Of a DNA stretch of 64,000 nt, positions 35,369-48,512 are shown piece by piece. The number at the start of each line of letters is the position of its first letter. Within the stretch, counting starts at the first letter, position 1. The notes under the pieces were generated by a model. The model ran no database searches and was not told where the DNA came from. It worked only from the letters and a program-made list of their open reading frames with translations. The stretch comes from Brachionus koreanus (taxonomy: Eukaryota > Rotifera > Eurotatoria > Ploima > Brachionidae). Made by a program: the position numbers and the translations under genes. The DNA is taken from positions 1,222,295-1,286,294 of the forward strand of contig PJRA01000509.1 in NCBI GenBank assembly GCA_016987375.1, written 5' to 3'.

Positions 35369-35724
35369 TGGAAAACTTAGCAGATCCAATAGTCCAATAT
35401 ATTGCCATTAGAAGTGACCTAAAGTGGCCAAAGGGTGCATTAATTGCTCAGGGATGCCATGCATCTGTTGGTGCCATTCATTTAAACTATGATGATCCGG
35501 AAACCAAAGCTTATTTACATAATTTAGACTCTATGCATAAAATTGTAGTTGGTATTCCGAGTTTGGCTGAATTAAACGAGCTCAATGAAGCCCTTTTGAA
35601 TAAAAATATTAAGTTCAAACTTTGGACCGAACAACCAGAGAATATACACACTTGTCTAGCAACCAAACCATATCCTAAAAAAGCCGTCGAACATTTTTTT
35701 AAAAATTTTAAACTTTTCAAATAG
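35368..35724 (+). CDS. PTRHD1: PTRHD1, peptidyl-tRNA hydrolase 2-like protein, 118 aa
   Basis: A single open frame from the ATG at 35368 to the TAG at 35722-35724. It aligns along its length with human PTRHD1 (about 140 aa, longer N-terminus): VQYIAIRSDLKWPKGALIAQ, CHASVGAIH, KIVVGIPSLAELNELNEALL, FKLWTEQPENI, TCLATKPYPK and a terminal FKLFK. The fold is that of bacterial-type/archaeal PTH2 hydrolases, which release peptidyl-tRNA; whether PTRHD1 itself does so is unsettled. The start is fixed by an in-frame TAA at 35362-35364 and by homology beginning right after it. The ATG overlaps the BLCAP stop (TGATG). No splice acceptor precedes the ATG, so both proteins probably come from one mRNA. An AATAAA occurs about 30 bp after the stop. 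Confidence 0.93.
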   Translation: MENLADPIVQYIAIRSDLKWPKGALIAQGCHASVGAIHLNYDDPETKAYLHNLDSMHKIVVGIPSLAELNELNEALLNKNIKFKLWTEQPENIHTCLATKPYPKKAVEHFFKNFKLFK

Positions 35725-36538
35725 TAGATTAGTTTAAGCTTTGGGTTTAAAAAAAATAAATATAGTATAAAAATTTATTTAATTTGAAAATAAAACTATC
35801 TGTTTTTTTTAATAAGCTTATTTTTAATTCAATTTTTAAAATCAGAAAATTTATTAATAAAAAATATTTATTGATATTGAAAAAATTTGGTTAAAAATTT
35901 TATTAAAAAGATAATATAATATAAAATGGATTTTTCATTTTTTTTATTTGGCGCTTTTGGGTTAGTGTTACTGGAAAGCAAATTTTGACCGCCTTGAAAG
36001 CAAAACGGGAATTGAAATTGTTTTAAATAAGGTTCTAAAAAAATTTTTTACTTTAAGATTTTAAACTGATATTTTTATTTTATTACTTTACAGTAATTTA
36101 AATCAAAGTTCAGTTAAAACAACTTCCTATAAAATAATCAACCTAATAATATTAGTAAGATATATCAATTTAGACGTCTTCTAATTAAAGATTCTTTATT
36201 AAAATATACAATGTATTCTAGTTTAACCTTTAATGTTTAATGTTATAATTAATCAAATATATTGTGTTGTATTATTAATTATACAATGTTGCTCAAAAAA
36301 TAAAAGATTTTCATTCTGTTTTGGTGAAATAAATATATTTTTTAACAATCATGATCATTTTATATTTTTAAATTTAGAAATTTTTTGGATTAACTTTTTT
36401 TTTTTATTAAATAAGGATTAATTTATTTAGAAAAAAGTAAAATAAATTAATTAATTTGGAATAAAAAAAAAACGTAAAAACATAAAACAAAAAATAATTT
36501 AAATATTAGAAAATTTTTATACAAACAAAATAAAAATA
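35725..36538. other. Convergent spacer between PTRHD1 and the receptor gene
   Basis: AT-rich; holds the two 3' UTRs. No other feature recognised. Confidence 0.4.
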
Positions 36539-39500
36539 TCAAAATTTGGTCTGTAAAAACTCGTTGGTGTATGGTTCCACTATTACCCTTGAGTCCAAAT
36601 TTTGATCCAAATTAAGATCATCATTTATTTCATTTTTTGGACTTTCTAATTTGGATTGTTTGGAATATTTTCCAAAAGCTTCAAGTTTAGCCTTTGCTTC
36701 GGACAGCATGCTCCGACTCGAGTGTACACTGCTATTGCTTATGCGACTATAATCGGATCTCATTGTAGTGTTTTGGTTCAGGTCGTTTAACCTATGAGAT
36801 GACTTACAGCCAGTAATCATCTCAATCATCTGAACTTGTCTATCTACGATCTCATTAGACATTTCCAAATCTATTGTTCTTTCATTTATTTTGGAATCAA
36901 CGCTTTGGCTTCTGTTTTTATTATAGCGAAACGAGGTTATCTTGGTTTGACTTAATCCAAGTTGATTTATTTTTTCCGATACTGTACTCGGAGAATTATT
37001 TTCCTTAAGCTTAGACAATTTTGTTCTATTCTTTTGAGTCGTTGGTTTGTTAATCAGATTTCCATGCTCATCAAAAACTAGACTAGTGTCTTTTTTAGAC
37101 CTTTCTAAGCTTTTATTATGAATTTCTCTGATTAATTTATCATGTAAATCATTTGATTGATTATAAAAGTAGATACTATCTGTTTTAGAACGTCTTGGTT
37201 TAATACTAAATTTTGGCTTGTTCTCCTCTCTGTTTATGAGAAACTCTGGTAAAGGAGGAGCCACAGGCGTACTTTGCTCTTTTAGCACATTATTTTTTGT
37301 TTCACTTTCAAGATCTGAGCATACGCCAAGTCCTTGATCAACTGAATTTTCTATTAAGTGAATTCTTTTTACATCTTCATCTTTTAGATGCGAATCATTT
37401 TCGCTCGACATGGCTCGTACTTCAAAAAAATTCTTCAAAGATTTGACGGAATGCAAATTATTCATTGTGTCTGAAACCTCTTGGTCATGATTATTACTTT
37501 GATCAGATATTTTCATATGATTGACAATTACATTGTAAATCTGATCATCATTCATTGTTTGCAAATGTTCACTATTGGCTTTTATTACAGATATTATATT
37601 TTTTATGTCAGTTTCTTGATTGTTTATTGAATGGTAAACGTTTTTGGCAATCATGTCTTCTATTTGACAGGCTTTTTTAATTGCATTAGTGAATGAATAT
37701 GTATCGGCACTGAGTTCCTTGTTTATCATGAAGTTTGTTTCATCATTATTAAACTCAACGGTGTTTGAAGGTCTATTTTTGCCAATCATTTCATTGATAT
37801 TACTTTGAGATTCGACCATTTTACATGATGAATTTGAGTCCAAATTCGATTCAGCTGTGTCCACTGGCATGTTATCATTTAGTGACGATTGGCTAGATTC
37901 ATCAATTAGCCGGGTTCGTGAAGTGGCTATTTCATAATTGAGCTCTTCATTAACCATTTGATTGAGCGAATTCCTTTTTTTAAAGTTGTGATAATGAAAT
38001 TTTATGTCAGCACTCTCGTCTGCAAATTCATTGTGAATTTTCTGTTTTTTTTCCAACACGTCAAGTATTGGCGAACTAGTCTGATCTATTTGTAATGTTC
38101 TCAATGAAATTGTTTGAATCCTTTAAAAAAATTAAATTAATTCATTAGGCTAATTCAAAATTTTTTTTCTTATAAAAACATAGCTAAAATCTTGAAAATT
38201 TCTCAAAAATCTCTCAAAAAAATTTAGTTTTTATGGAAAAAAAAACAGGAGAAAATTTTTAAAATCTAAAATTTTTCCTTCAAGAAGTAATGTGTTAGTT
38301 ATGCTAATGCAAAAAAAGCAACAAATATGATAGAACTTATATAAATTGTCTTCATAAACTATTCAATAATAACAGGAACTTGATTTATACGCCTAGATTA
38401 TTTTTAAGATTTTGTAAGAGATAGCAAACTTTGCCAAAAATGGAACATTGTTTCTTGCACTAAACAAGTTAATTTATAACAAGAAAAAAATCTAAATTTT
38501 TAGAATTATATCCAAGTTTTTTTTTCGTACCAAATAAAAAAATAAAAGCTTTATATCATAATATTTATATATAAATATTGAGGGTTACCGAACAAACTTG
38601 TTTTCAAGTATGATTATTAATATCTTATGATGGATTTTATAAAATTTAGAATTGCTGAACTTTATTTTTAGATAAAATTATTCTTCAAAGTTTTCTATAT
38701 ATTTCCATTTAATTCAAGAAAACTGACAAATAAATAGAAATCTAAATCAAATCAAATGTAATCTAAATTAAATTCTAAATTGCTTAACAGTGCATGTACA
38801 AAATTTTTGCAAGTGTTAGCAAAGATAAAAAGTTCAGATTAATAATGATTGCTAGTTTTAAAAATATGCTTCTGCAATAAATTTTTCAATCAAAAATAAC
38901 TAAAAACCTATTTTAAAGATAATTTTGAATACTCTGATTTGATCATTAACTTCAACTATTTGACTTCAAAAATATTTTCTCTTAAATATTTTTTTAAGCG
39001 ACCATAAATCGGCAGTTCGATTGAATGTGTTATTTTTAGTGGTTATCAAGTGCATTTTTAGTAAGAAGGATATGGAATCCGATAAATTCTTAGTTCCAAT
39101 GCTCAAATATGTAACCGGTTAATAGTAAATACAATAATTAGTTTTTAAAAGCTTTATTAAGATAATTGAACGTTTTGAAGTTCTAAGAATGGAATCCTTG
39201 AAACCTAAATGCTCGTGTACAGAACACAAGCTTATAATTAAGTCTAGATGTAAGCTTAGTGTTAAATGTATCTGTTTGCATTTCGAAGCGTCTAGCTTCT
39301 GAGATACGTGACAAGTATAATTATTACTAGTCTTTGTGCATCAGTTAATAAAATGATGAATAACTGATTAAAGAAGGTAACAAATATACTAATTCAATAA
39401 AGTAAAGACTCTAAAACTTATTGTATAACATGATTTGACAAAAATGATGAAAAAGGAATATTTTCGAAAAATTTTTCGTGTGGTTTATCAACTTAATTTA

Positions 39501-42500
39501 GATAAACAAAAAAACATATTAGTTGATTATTTAGTAAAATTATGATATTATGAAAAAAAAATTTTATCTAATTTAATTCAAATTTTTTAACATATTTTTA
39601 GAATAAATATTTTCAATACAATTTAAAATTAAACTTACTCATTTTGTTCGTTTTTCAAATATTTTTTTTCTAGAGTACTCGTATTTGACTTATTTGGTGC
39701 TACAATAGCAATTGGTATATTTGATTGATTTGAATGTCTGAGATTTGTAGGATCCAACCGAATACTAGAGTTTGAATCAAGTGACGACTCTTTGTCTCCA
39801 CTGTTTATTTTGAATATAGCATTTTCATTTTTAATTAATTTATAATCCAAAGATGGCGAGGAATCAGTCGAGTCTCCTAAAGCAAGAATATTTGTTTGTG
39901 ATTCTATTTCAGCTTTTGAGTCCTGATCACTTTCTTTCGAATCACAAGTTTCATTTTGATTCGAACAATCCACATCATTTAATTGAAAATTGCCAGAATT
40001 ATTTTCGCTGATAAAATTATTGTTTGAAGCTTGATGACATAAAATTTTATTTGTTTTCCCCAATGAAGCTATTTGTCCATGTTCTACATGATATTCAGAT
40101 TCAGCGTAGTTGCCGAATTCTCTTAATGACGATCTTGAGTTGTTTTCAGATTGATCATATTCACCAGCTTCGGGCACAGGCGCTAAAACATAACTTCCGC
40201 TCGTAGGCGGAATACGCTTATTTCTAGAATCATCAAGGGCTTCTTTTTTCTCCTCCTTTTTCTTAAATTTATTTCTATATGCCATTGATGCTTTTTTGTA
40301 TGTGTTTTGCAAAACAGTCATGTTATCGCGAATCCAACGTTGACCATCTATTTTTGCCCATGAGCCATTAATGTCAATTAAATAGCCTCGCTTGTCATTG
40401 TCAGCCCATAGAACTATTTCTCCAACTCCAGGTAAAATATCATAAGATTTTTTGCCAGGATCGGTGGCATTCAGCCCTGGTTCTATTATCTTGGCGGTTG
40501 GAACTTGTTTTTTACCCAATCGCTTAAATGTATATATTATCAAATTTACTACAGTAAGCATGGCTATGAAGATAACACACGATATTACAATGGTTAACTC
40601 TGTTTTGCTCAACCTTCTGTTTTGAACTTTTGGTGTTTTATCAAAAGCATTTTTTTCTTGTATTCCAAATGCTACCATAAAATCACTTTGATTCAAAGCT
40701 GCATCTTAAAATTAATTTTTAAAAGATTATAAATTAGTTTAAGAAATTAGTATTTTTAAATAAAAAATTATTAAAATATTTCAATTAAACTTTATTCTGA
40801 TAATTAGGCCTATTTTAAACTTGTTGGTAAAAAAAAAGAAGATTTTTATTCCCTTGTTTTATAAAATTAATTTTACTCAGGTTAAATTAAATGATCTATG
40901 AAAAATAAAATCAAATTAATTTCAAAAAGCTCCATCTCTATATATTTTGGACAAAACCAGAAAATTTATTTTAAATTGGCATTATGAATTTAAAAAAAAA
41001 ACACGAGCAAAAATTTAAAATTGTAATGACTTTTTTCTTTTTTTAGTTCTAGAAAATGTATCATCTGATAATTTGTTCTTCCGGTAATCCGTTCCACATG
41101 ATTACAACTCTATTTGTGAAGAAATGGAAACGCGACGAACAATTTTTTATCTGGGAGTCTTAGAATAGTTATACGTAGATTCTTAGAATGCCTTCTTAAA
41201 TCGTATACTTGACCACTTTGACCAATTTTAATATATTCTTCACAATTTTGAATATACATATACTATTTTCTAGTGCAAATTTGCATAATTTTTGAGATTC
41301 TATCTGGACGATACATTCAATGTATCATCTGATACATTTTGTAGAACTAGTTTCAGAAAGGAAAAAAACTAGTATAATTTAAAATTTTGTTCTTGTTTTT
41401 TGTTCAAAAATTCACAATGCCAATTTAAATTCAATTTTGCAGGCTTTGACTAAAATATTTTAGCTTTCAGGGAATTAATAATTTTTTTAAATTTTATTTA
41501 ATCAAAATTTAAGAATAATTAATGAACTTTTTTAGTCTATAAATTTAAGAAAATATTTCAATTTTTTTTAAAGCTTTTTGACCTTTCTGGGTTAATCCTT
41601 ATTATTTAATTAGATAGATTTATCAATTAATAAAATAAAGCCTAATCATGCTCAAAAGGCAAAATGTAAATAATTTTACATTTTTACATTTTCATTTTTT
41701 AGATTTTTTATGCAATTTTTCAGAAAATTAAAAAAACTCTCTCAAATTATTTGGTAAAATAAAATTAATTAAAATTTCTTAAATATTGCACAAAAAATCT
41801 AATACTATGAAAATGTAAAAATATAAAATTATTTTCATTTGGCCGCTCAAAATTATCTCAAAAAAATAAAGTCTTCTAGTAATTTTTATTTACAAAATTG
41901 CATGGACATATTTTCATATTAAGCAGACCATTTTTAACAAAAAAAAATTGAAATCTCACAAAAAATATATTTTTCTAAATTAAAAATTCTAATAACGAAA
42001 AAATATTGAGCATAAAATTCAATTTGCCCGATTTGGTCTTTTTAAATTGAATATATGTCCATTTTTAAAAGGAAATTTTGTTTTACTTTTACAGAGTATT
42101 TTTAAAATAAATAATCTCATAATCATTCAGCATTTAAAAAAAAATATTAATAGATATTGTTAAAATTGGCTTACTTTTTGTATTGTTTTCAACTTGAGCT
42201 TTTTCGTAAGTTAAGTTATCGCTCAAATCAAAATTATCAAAATTAATTTTTTCTAAAACATAGTCTGAAAGATTAATAGTTGTAGTTTGAACCTTTGTCA
42301 AAGAAGAAGATGTCGTAAATTTATCAACAGTTGGTTTAATATTAGTTGCTAAAACATTTCTTGGTTTTTCATTTGTAACTTGATGGAAAAATTGCGAAGT
42401 AAAAATTCGCTTTAAACTACTAGATTTTTTTGTTTCTTTGGTCATTCTAGTTTTAATAGTTGGTGTGGCTGTAGAACTAATAAAGATACTTGTGGCTATA

Positions 42501-43717
42501 GTTATTTTAGTAGTGGTAGTAGAAGAAGTAGTGGTTGAAGTTGTAAAACTAGCCGTTGTAGGAGTTGTTGTTTTAGTTTTCGTTAAAGTAATTTCAGTTG
42601 AGCTCGATGTACTAGTTGAGTTTATTTTGTTGAGAGGAATTTTTTTAGTTGAAGGCTTTTCTTTCATTGTAAAATAATATCTAGTTCTGGGTTTTGTTTG
42701 AAAAAAAGTAGAATAATTTTTTTTGCTTTGACTAATCAAATTGAACTTATTTGAAGAAATAATTGATTGCAAAGTAGTTGGTGGTATAGTTGCTGTTGTG
42801 GTGTAGATACCTAAATTAGGACTAGTACTAGATGCAAATTCGTAAATGTATGGAGTCAAAATGAGATCTTTTTTTGTTGAAAATCTGGTAAACAGTGCTG
42901 GACGAACCTCGTCAGTATCACCACACTTAAGTCTTATTCTAGACTTTCCATCAGATGCTTCATAAATAATCCAAAATCCGGCGCGTATTGCTGGCTTACG
43001 AGAATAAAAATTCAAGTACAAATTTTTACTCGAGCTTATATAGTAATGACCTTGCTGCAAAAAAGTACAGTCTTTGCTTCTATTTCGCTCAGATTGAAGG
43101 TATAGACCGGTTTCTGAGCAAGTAGGATCATAAGGAAAAAGTTGGAAAGATATGACGGACAGAACTATTCGTTGGTTATTATCTGCCGATAATTTGCACC
43201 AACAGTCTTCGTTGAAGCCATATGGCTGAGGAAAATCTGTTGTACGCAAAGTACCCCAAGTGTTTATGTCCTCGACATTAGTGCAAACACCGTGCACTTT
43301 TCTTTCCGGAACACATTCATACTGCACTGTAAGATAATTGGAATTTGCATGACAATCAGGAAGATAGACTCGAAAAAAATGTACTGTACAAGTTGATCGT
43401 CCATTGCATGCATTCTGAAAGCTTGTGTGGCTTTTGCAGTCTTTGGCTCTGTATCCTTCCGAGCAGTAATCGCGATTGCGATCCGATGACGCGCCATAAA
43501 ATGATTCTAATATTCTAATTCGGTGTCCAATGTTACATTCGATTGTTAGGCTAGAGGATCGCTCGTGGCATTCATGTATAGTTTGAAGATCTTGAATTTT
43601 TATTTATTTTTTTATATTAATTAGCCAAAATTTAAACTTACGAGTTAAAGGTGCCACTGGTAGATTACACATAATTTGTTTGATTAGGAAAAAAAATATA
43701 AAACTCAAAAAACTCAT
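36539..43717 (-). CDS. SUEL-lectin/CUB single-pass receptor with long cytoplasmic tail, 4 exons, about 1379 aa
   Basis: Exons 43717-43642, 43590-42175, 40704-39639 and 38120-36539 join with phases 1, 1 and 2. Exon 1 is a signal peptide (SFLSFIFFFLIKQIMC). Exon 2 gives a galactose/rhamnose-binding (SUEL) lectin domain: LTIECNIGHRIRI, SFYGASS, ACNGRSTCTV and YLTVQYEC. A CUB domain follows (FPQPYGFNEDCWCKL to GFWIIYEA), then a Thr/Ser-rich stalk of about 200 residues. Exon 3 has the membrane helix at about 534-557 (LTIVISCVIFIAMLTVVNLI) and a Lys/Arg stop-transfer. Some 820 cytoplasmic residues follow, low in complexity apart from WADNDKRGYLIDINGSWAKI. A cell-surface receptor or adhesion molecule is likely; ligand unknown. 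Intron 2 holds a LINE relic and MITE copy 1. A paralogue lies at 54777-58814. Confidence 0.82.
41030..41345 (-). mobile_element. LINE 3' coding relic (antisense to the others) in intron 2 of the receptor
   Basis: On the minus strand one frame reads RFHFFTNRVVIMWNGLPEEQ, the terminal FFTNRVVN.WN.LP motif of the LINE family seen elsewhere in the window. A short repeat, ATGTATCATCTGATA, occurs near both ends (41055 and 41325) and could be a target duplication or local copying. Confidence 0.65.
41658..41844. mobile_element. Palindromic MITE, copy 1, with 8-bp target duplication
   Basis: 187 bp whose two halves are inverted copies: it begins GGCAAAATGTAAATAATTTT and ends in the inverse, ATTATTTTCATTTGGCC. 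It is flanked by GCTCAAAA at 41650-41657 and 41845-41852. An 8-bp duplication points to a hAT-like transposase as mobiliser. Related copies are at 56059-56239 and 62415-62590. Confidence 0.88.
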
Positions 43718-46700
43718 TTCTAAGAATTTGTAACTATTTCAAATTTTTTTGTTCATTTTGACATATCTAAAACGAATGGAATAAATTTTTGGTTAGTACT
43801 GATGAACCTAAAAGGCGATAGTTTTTCAATATTTTAAAGCTAAATTTTTATTAATGACATATCTGTAGGAAACAATTTGTGCGTCTAGTTATCTTAATGA
43901 TTAGCACACAAAAACATATCCTGTATTTAGCCCCTTTTTGTCTATTTGCTTAATGTTTAAACTAATTAAGTTTAAATATTACAATTTAGATTAAGAATTG
44001 ATACAATAAATATTAAATAAACAAAAACAAATACCGTGCGACATTTTAAGGAAAGCTTTAGTTCTGGTTAGATATTAATGGAATTTGTTTAATTGAAAGA
44101 CAAGTAGTTTTTATCTTTTTCATGAACGCAATAATAAAAACTAAAAGTTTTTTTTTTTTTTGGGGGAGGGTTAAGTCAAATCCATAGTTTTTTAATTTTA
44201 TCCCCATATTTAAATTTTTTTTTCTCATTTTTTCTTAAAAATACTTATACATACTTTAAACCAAATGGAAAATAAAAATAAATTTAATCTCTAACAAATG
44301 ATGCTTTGATTTTTGTAGTCTAACTCATTAAAATTTATTTGACTATTCGAATATTTTTCTTATTATTTAATTATTTTTAGATTTAGAATTTAAGAATATT
44401 TTTTTTTGATTTTTGAAAAATAGCAATTGTAGTTACAAATCTTAATAAAATTCCAGTTCAAACTCCAAATTGCATATAAAAAATTTTTTATAAGTACAAA
44501 ATTTAATCAGCAATTTTATAAGTAAAAATCTTAAAATAATTTAGTCATCTTGTGACCGTAATTGATCTAAGCCTTAATTTTAGAATTGATTTTTTGCCAA
44601 TTAAAAGCACAAAAACTGAAAAATGTAATAATAAATTTATTTGATAATTTAGGAAGCATTTAAGTGACATAGTTAGAAAAATATTCGCTCCAAATTTAAA
44701 TAGATTTGACAATTGAATATGTGAAATCAATTCAAAGAAAAAGAAAGAAAGCTGGTGTTTTGTTTCTTATTTAAGGAAATCACTTAAACACATCGAAATT
44801 TGATTATCCGATCACTAACTTGAAACTAAGCAAACATCAAAAGCAAAAGGAATTTTTTCCTTTTTAACGAAAAAATTTCTAAACGACCTCTTAAAATATT
44901 TTATTTTTTTTCTATTTAAGAATATTTCTAAAATAAATTAATGTCAAATATTGAACATTTGGGTGTTTTTTATTTGTTTGTTTTTTTGTGTGATAGATCA
45001 TAAATTAAAGAAATGTAAAAGATAAGTCCGAGAAAAAATGAACTCCAAAACTATGGGTTAATGATTGAAAATATTCGGTTTATTTCTAGTAAAATTTATA
45101 AGCTAATTGCTTACGAATTAAAAAAATTGAAAACCTTAATATTTAGTTCATTAACTGACTAGTCTACTAGAAATTAGATTACAACAAAATAATTCAAATT
45201 TACGTAAATAAATCTATTTTATTTTCAGTGAAATAATTAATTAATGAGTTGCTTTAGTCCTAATTTCTTTTAATTTTTGGACGTTTTGATTTACATCTAG
45301 AAAAAACTGATTTCAATGAAAAAAAAAAATGTCAAATAAATATTTGAATATTTGGCCTAAATTTTATACAGACTTATTTTCCGCGATTAATGTTGATTAT
45401 AGGTTCAAATCATGTTCTAAATTTGCCTAAAACACATCCCTGATTTTCTCTAGAATAGATTGATCTAGAATTTTTATTGATGTAAATTGATCCAGTTAAA
45501 TTTTATCTTTTTGACAAACACTCTATGAATACATAAATTTACTGTTCTCTTTTTTTTTGTTTTAACTCATCCAAATAAAATATTTACTCGTTTATTTCCG
45601 AATTTTCACAGTCTCATACGCCTTTATTTCAAAGAATTACTTCCCAAAAAACTTGTTTGTTTTATTAATTTTTTAATAAAAATTTAAATTAAAAAAAATT
45701 TTACTAAATAAAAAATATCCTGATCCGATATTAACAGGAATTCCCAGGTACAAAATGGTTTAATTTACTTATTTATAGTGCGTATATTAATAGTTCAAAG
45801 TTTTTGAATTTTAAATTTTTTTCTAAATATCTGAGGCGTTGATAATTGCTGATTTTAACTATTATGCTCACATTTTCCTGTCACTAAATTGATATTTATT
45901 TACAGTTTATCATTTAAATCAATCAATTGTTATGTTTTGCATTCAGATAAATGAATGAATAGAATTATTTCAAAACTTTTCTCAATCCAAAATAAATAAT
46001 AATACAATAATTCAGTTAAAATTATTTGAGATTAAAAAAAATCCAATACATTAAACAATATAATCAAGACCAAAATGATCGTGATAATGATTTGGTTTTA
46101 AAATAAAGCTTTTTCATTTTAAAATTTAATAAACTAAAATTTAATATTTCGAATATTGTCTGTATATGACATTTAAACGACTTAAATTTGAGAAGTATAA
46201 TGATAATCGCTTAAATTTTATATAAATTAAACAAATTACGAGGTCCATTTACTCCAGTAAGTAAAAGATTTAGTCTAAATGTCGTAGAACATTAGACAAA
46301 TTGTTCATGAGGTCAGTTATATAATTAAATTTGAAAAAATCACGATTAGAACTAATAGAAAATTGCCTTAGTCTATGCAAAACAAGCCACTTGTCTCGAA
46401 TAAGTATTTAAGATGATTTATTTATTTAGTCTACGTGAACTCTCCATACTCTTAATCTTTCTTTTCTTTTTTTGTTGTTGTTGTTGTTGTTGATTGAGTC
46501 TGAGATAAAATCTCTTAATTTATACTTAAGTCGAAATTCAAGCTTTTACAAATTTAAATAATTTTGATTTCTGTAAGCATGTGCCAGATCATATGCTTAG
46601 ATTAGTTCCGTGTTGAATGTAAAAATCAAAAGCAATTCAACATGCAAATCAAGACACTTGAGCGAGTGTCTTGAGTCCAAAAAGTAAAACACAAAAGTCT

Positions 46701-48512
46701 AAAAGTAACTAATTCAACTTCTATTGAGAATTAAATGAAAAAAAAAATTGTTATAATTTTCTCCTCAATTCTCGAAATAATTTCTCTTTCAAAATAAGCA
46801 TTCAATAAAAATAGAATATGATGTTTAAAATTTATTTGATATATTGAAAAAAAAAAAACAATTCAAAGTTATTAAATATCAAAGTTGTATTGGTTTGTAT
46901 TCGGTAAAAATTATTGATCATTTTGGCATTAATTTAATTTCAAAATCTGTTTTCACATTTTTCAAAAGGAGATAAAAAACAATGAAAAATTTTGGACTAA
47001 TAAGTTGGCTACTAAACTATTGATCAATTTTTCAAAAAATTATTTATCTTTAAGTCAAATTGACAATTTTAAATTTTTAGTCAAGAACATGAACCACCCC
47101 AAAATTGATATTTTTATTAAGAAATTTAACTCAATAAATATCATTGAATTAAAATAGACTTTAAAATACATAAAATAGGCAAAGTTAGACACTTTTTAAA
47201 GTGTGTTGTACTTGAAGTCTAGTATCTCATGATCAGAATAACTTTATGGTATCGCAGACGGCTTTTTAGTTAACTAAAGAGCAAAAGAATATAGTTCCAT
47301 AGTCGATTTGACTTGGTTGTATATTTGAAAGCTCTTACAAATTAAAGAGCAAAAATACCCTATTTTAACATAGTCTCAAAATTCCAGCCGTTTTTTAAGA
47401 CCATTTTAATTCTTTAATAATAGTAATATTCTACAATCAACTTAGTTTAACTAAATTTACAAAACAGGATAACTAATTAAGTCCCACTATAGTAGACTTT
47501 TCATTGTTTGTTTCTACCGACATTATTGAATTCTATCATATTTTTTGAGTTAAATTCCATAAAAAAAATTAAATTTAGGGTAGTTCATGTTCTTTTACAA
47601 AGATACATAAAGTCAACACTTTCTGATCAGACTCGTTTGGTTCAACTATCGAGTGCCAGATTAATGATAATCCAGGCTTAAGAAAAAACATAAATATATC
47701 GGATATATGAATATTCGCGTTTAATCTTTTGTTAAATTCAATATTTTTCAATTAATATCTTTTAATTAATCTGCTAAATTATAGCTTGCTAAGATGTATG
47801 CTTTCCTTTTTAAAACTCTTATTTGATTAAAAATTATTAAAAAATTGATCAAAAAATACTTGCATAGAGACATTTTTTTCATTCAATTTCAATCATTTAT
47901 AACTCTCATTTATTATTTCTTATTTTTATTTTATAATTTTTTTTTTAAATCTAAAGGAACATTAGCTCGATACAGAAAAACAAACAAAAAAATAAAAAGA
48001 GTGCAGTTTTCATCAATAAAGTGAATTTATTTTTTAGAATTTTGGAATAAATTTTTTTAAACAGTTTTTCTCTTAAAAACTAGCCAAATATATTTTATTT
48101 GATCTTTGAATATTTGTTTATCGAAAAGATTTATTGTAGACTAAAATGAAGCAATCAAAATTTGTGAATCAATTATTAAAAATATAAAATTTTATATGAT
48201 TAGAATATATTTTTATGAAATTTCTTTTTTTTTATGTGGATTTATTCAAAAAAGAGAACAAATAAAATTTTATTCGAAATTTTTAAATTATCTTTTTTAT
48301 TTTACTTCTATAAATTCAAATCGTAATTAAACGAAATTAAGATTGCTTAAAATTGAATTTTTGTTGCCATGTTTTTCTAAAAATCATAAATTAAATCTCA
48401 CTAGTTCATTTTTGTATCCCATAGAAACCATCAATTGTTTAACTTTACTCAAGCTCTATTGTGTTTTTCAACATTTTGATTTTATTTCGCTTAATTTCTG
48501 ATTTTTGCAAAA
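43718..48512. other. 4.8-kb intergenic region
   Basis: Lies between the divergent receptor and CFAP276 genes and should contain both promoters. Visible items are a T-run followed by GGGGGAGGG at about 44148-44170, a (TTG)n run at about 46471-46492, and a 9-bp hairpin CAAGACACT/AGTGTCTTG at about 46649-46672. No coding frame or RNA gene is convincing. Confidence 0.4.
46471..46492. repeat. (TTG)n simple repeat
   Basis: About seven consecutive TTG/GTT units in AT-rich intergenic DNA. Confidence 0.9.

Noticed and set aside
42438..42677. Plus-strand ORF of Val-rich sequence
   Set aside because: Antisense shadow of the Thr/Ser-rich stalk of the receptor gene; ACx codons on one strand give GTx on the other.
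44148..44170. T-run followed by GGGGGAGGG
   Set aside because: Too short for a G-quadruplex, and no processed-pseudogene sequence adjoins it.
45403..45415. GGTTCAAATC resembling a tRNA B box
   Set aside because: No A box at the right distance and no cloverleaf can be folded around it.
46649..46672. 9-bp perfect hairpin CAAGACACT/AGTGTCTTG
   Set aside because: Isolated, no T-run or gene end next to it; one such hairpin in several kilobases is not remarkable.
48363..48370. GTTGCCAT resembling an RFX X-box half-site 145 bp upstream of CFAP276
   Set aside because: Only one half-site matches; the second half is T-rich, so it does not meet the X-box consensus.
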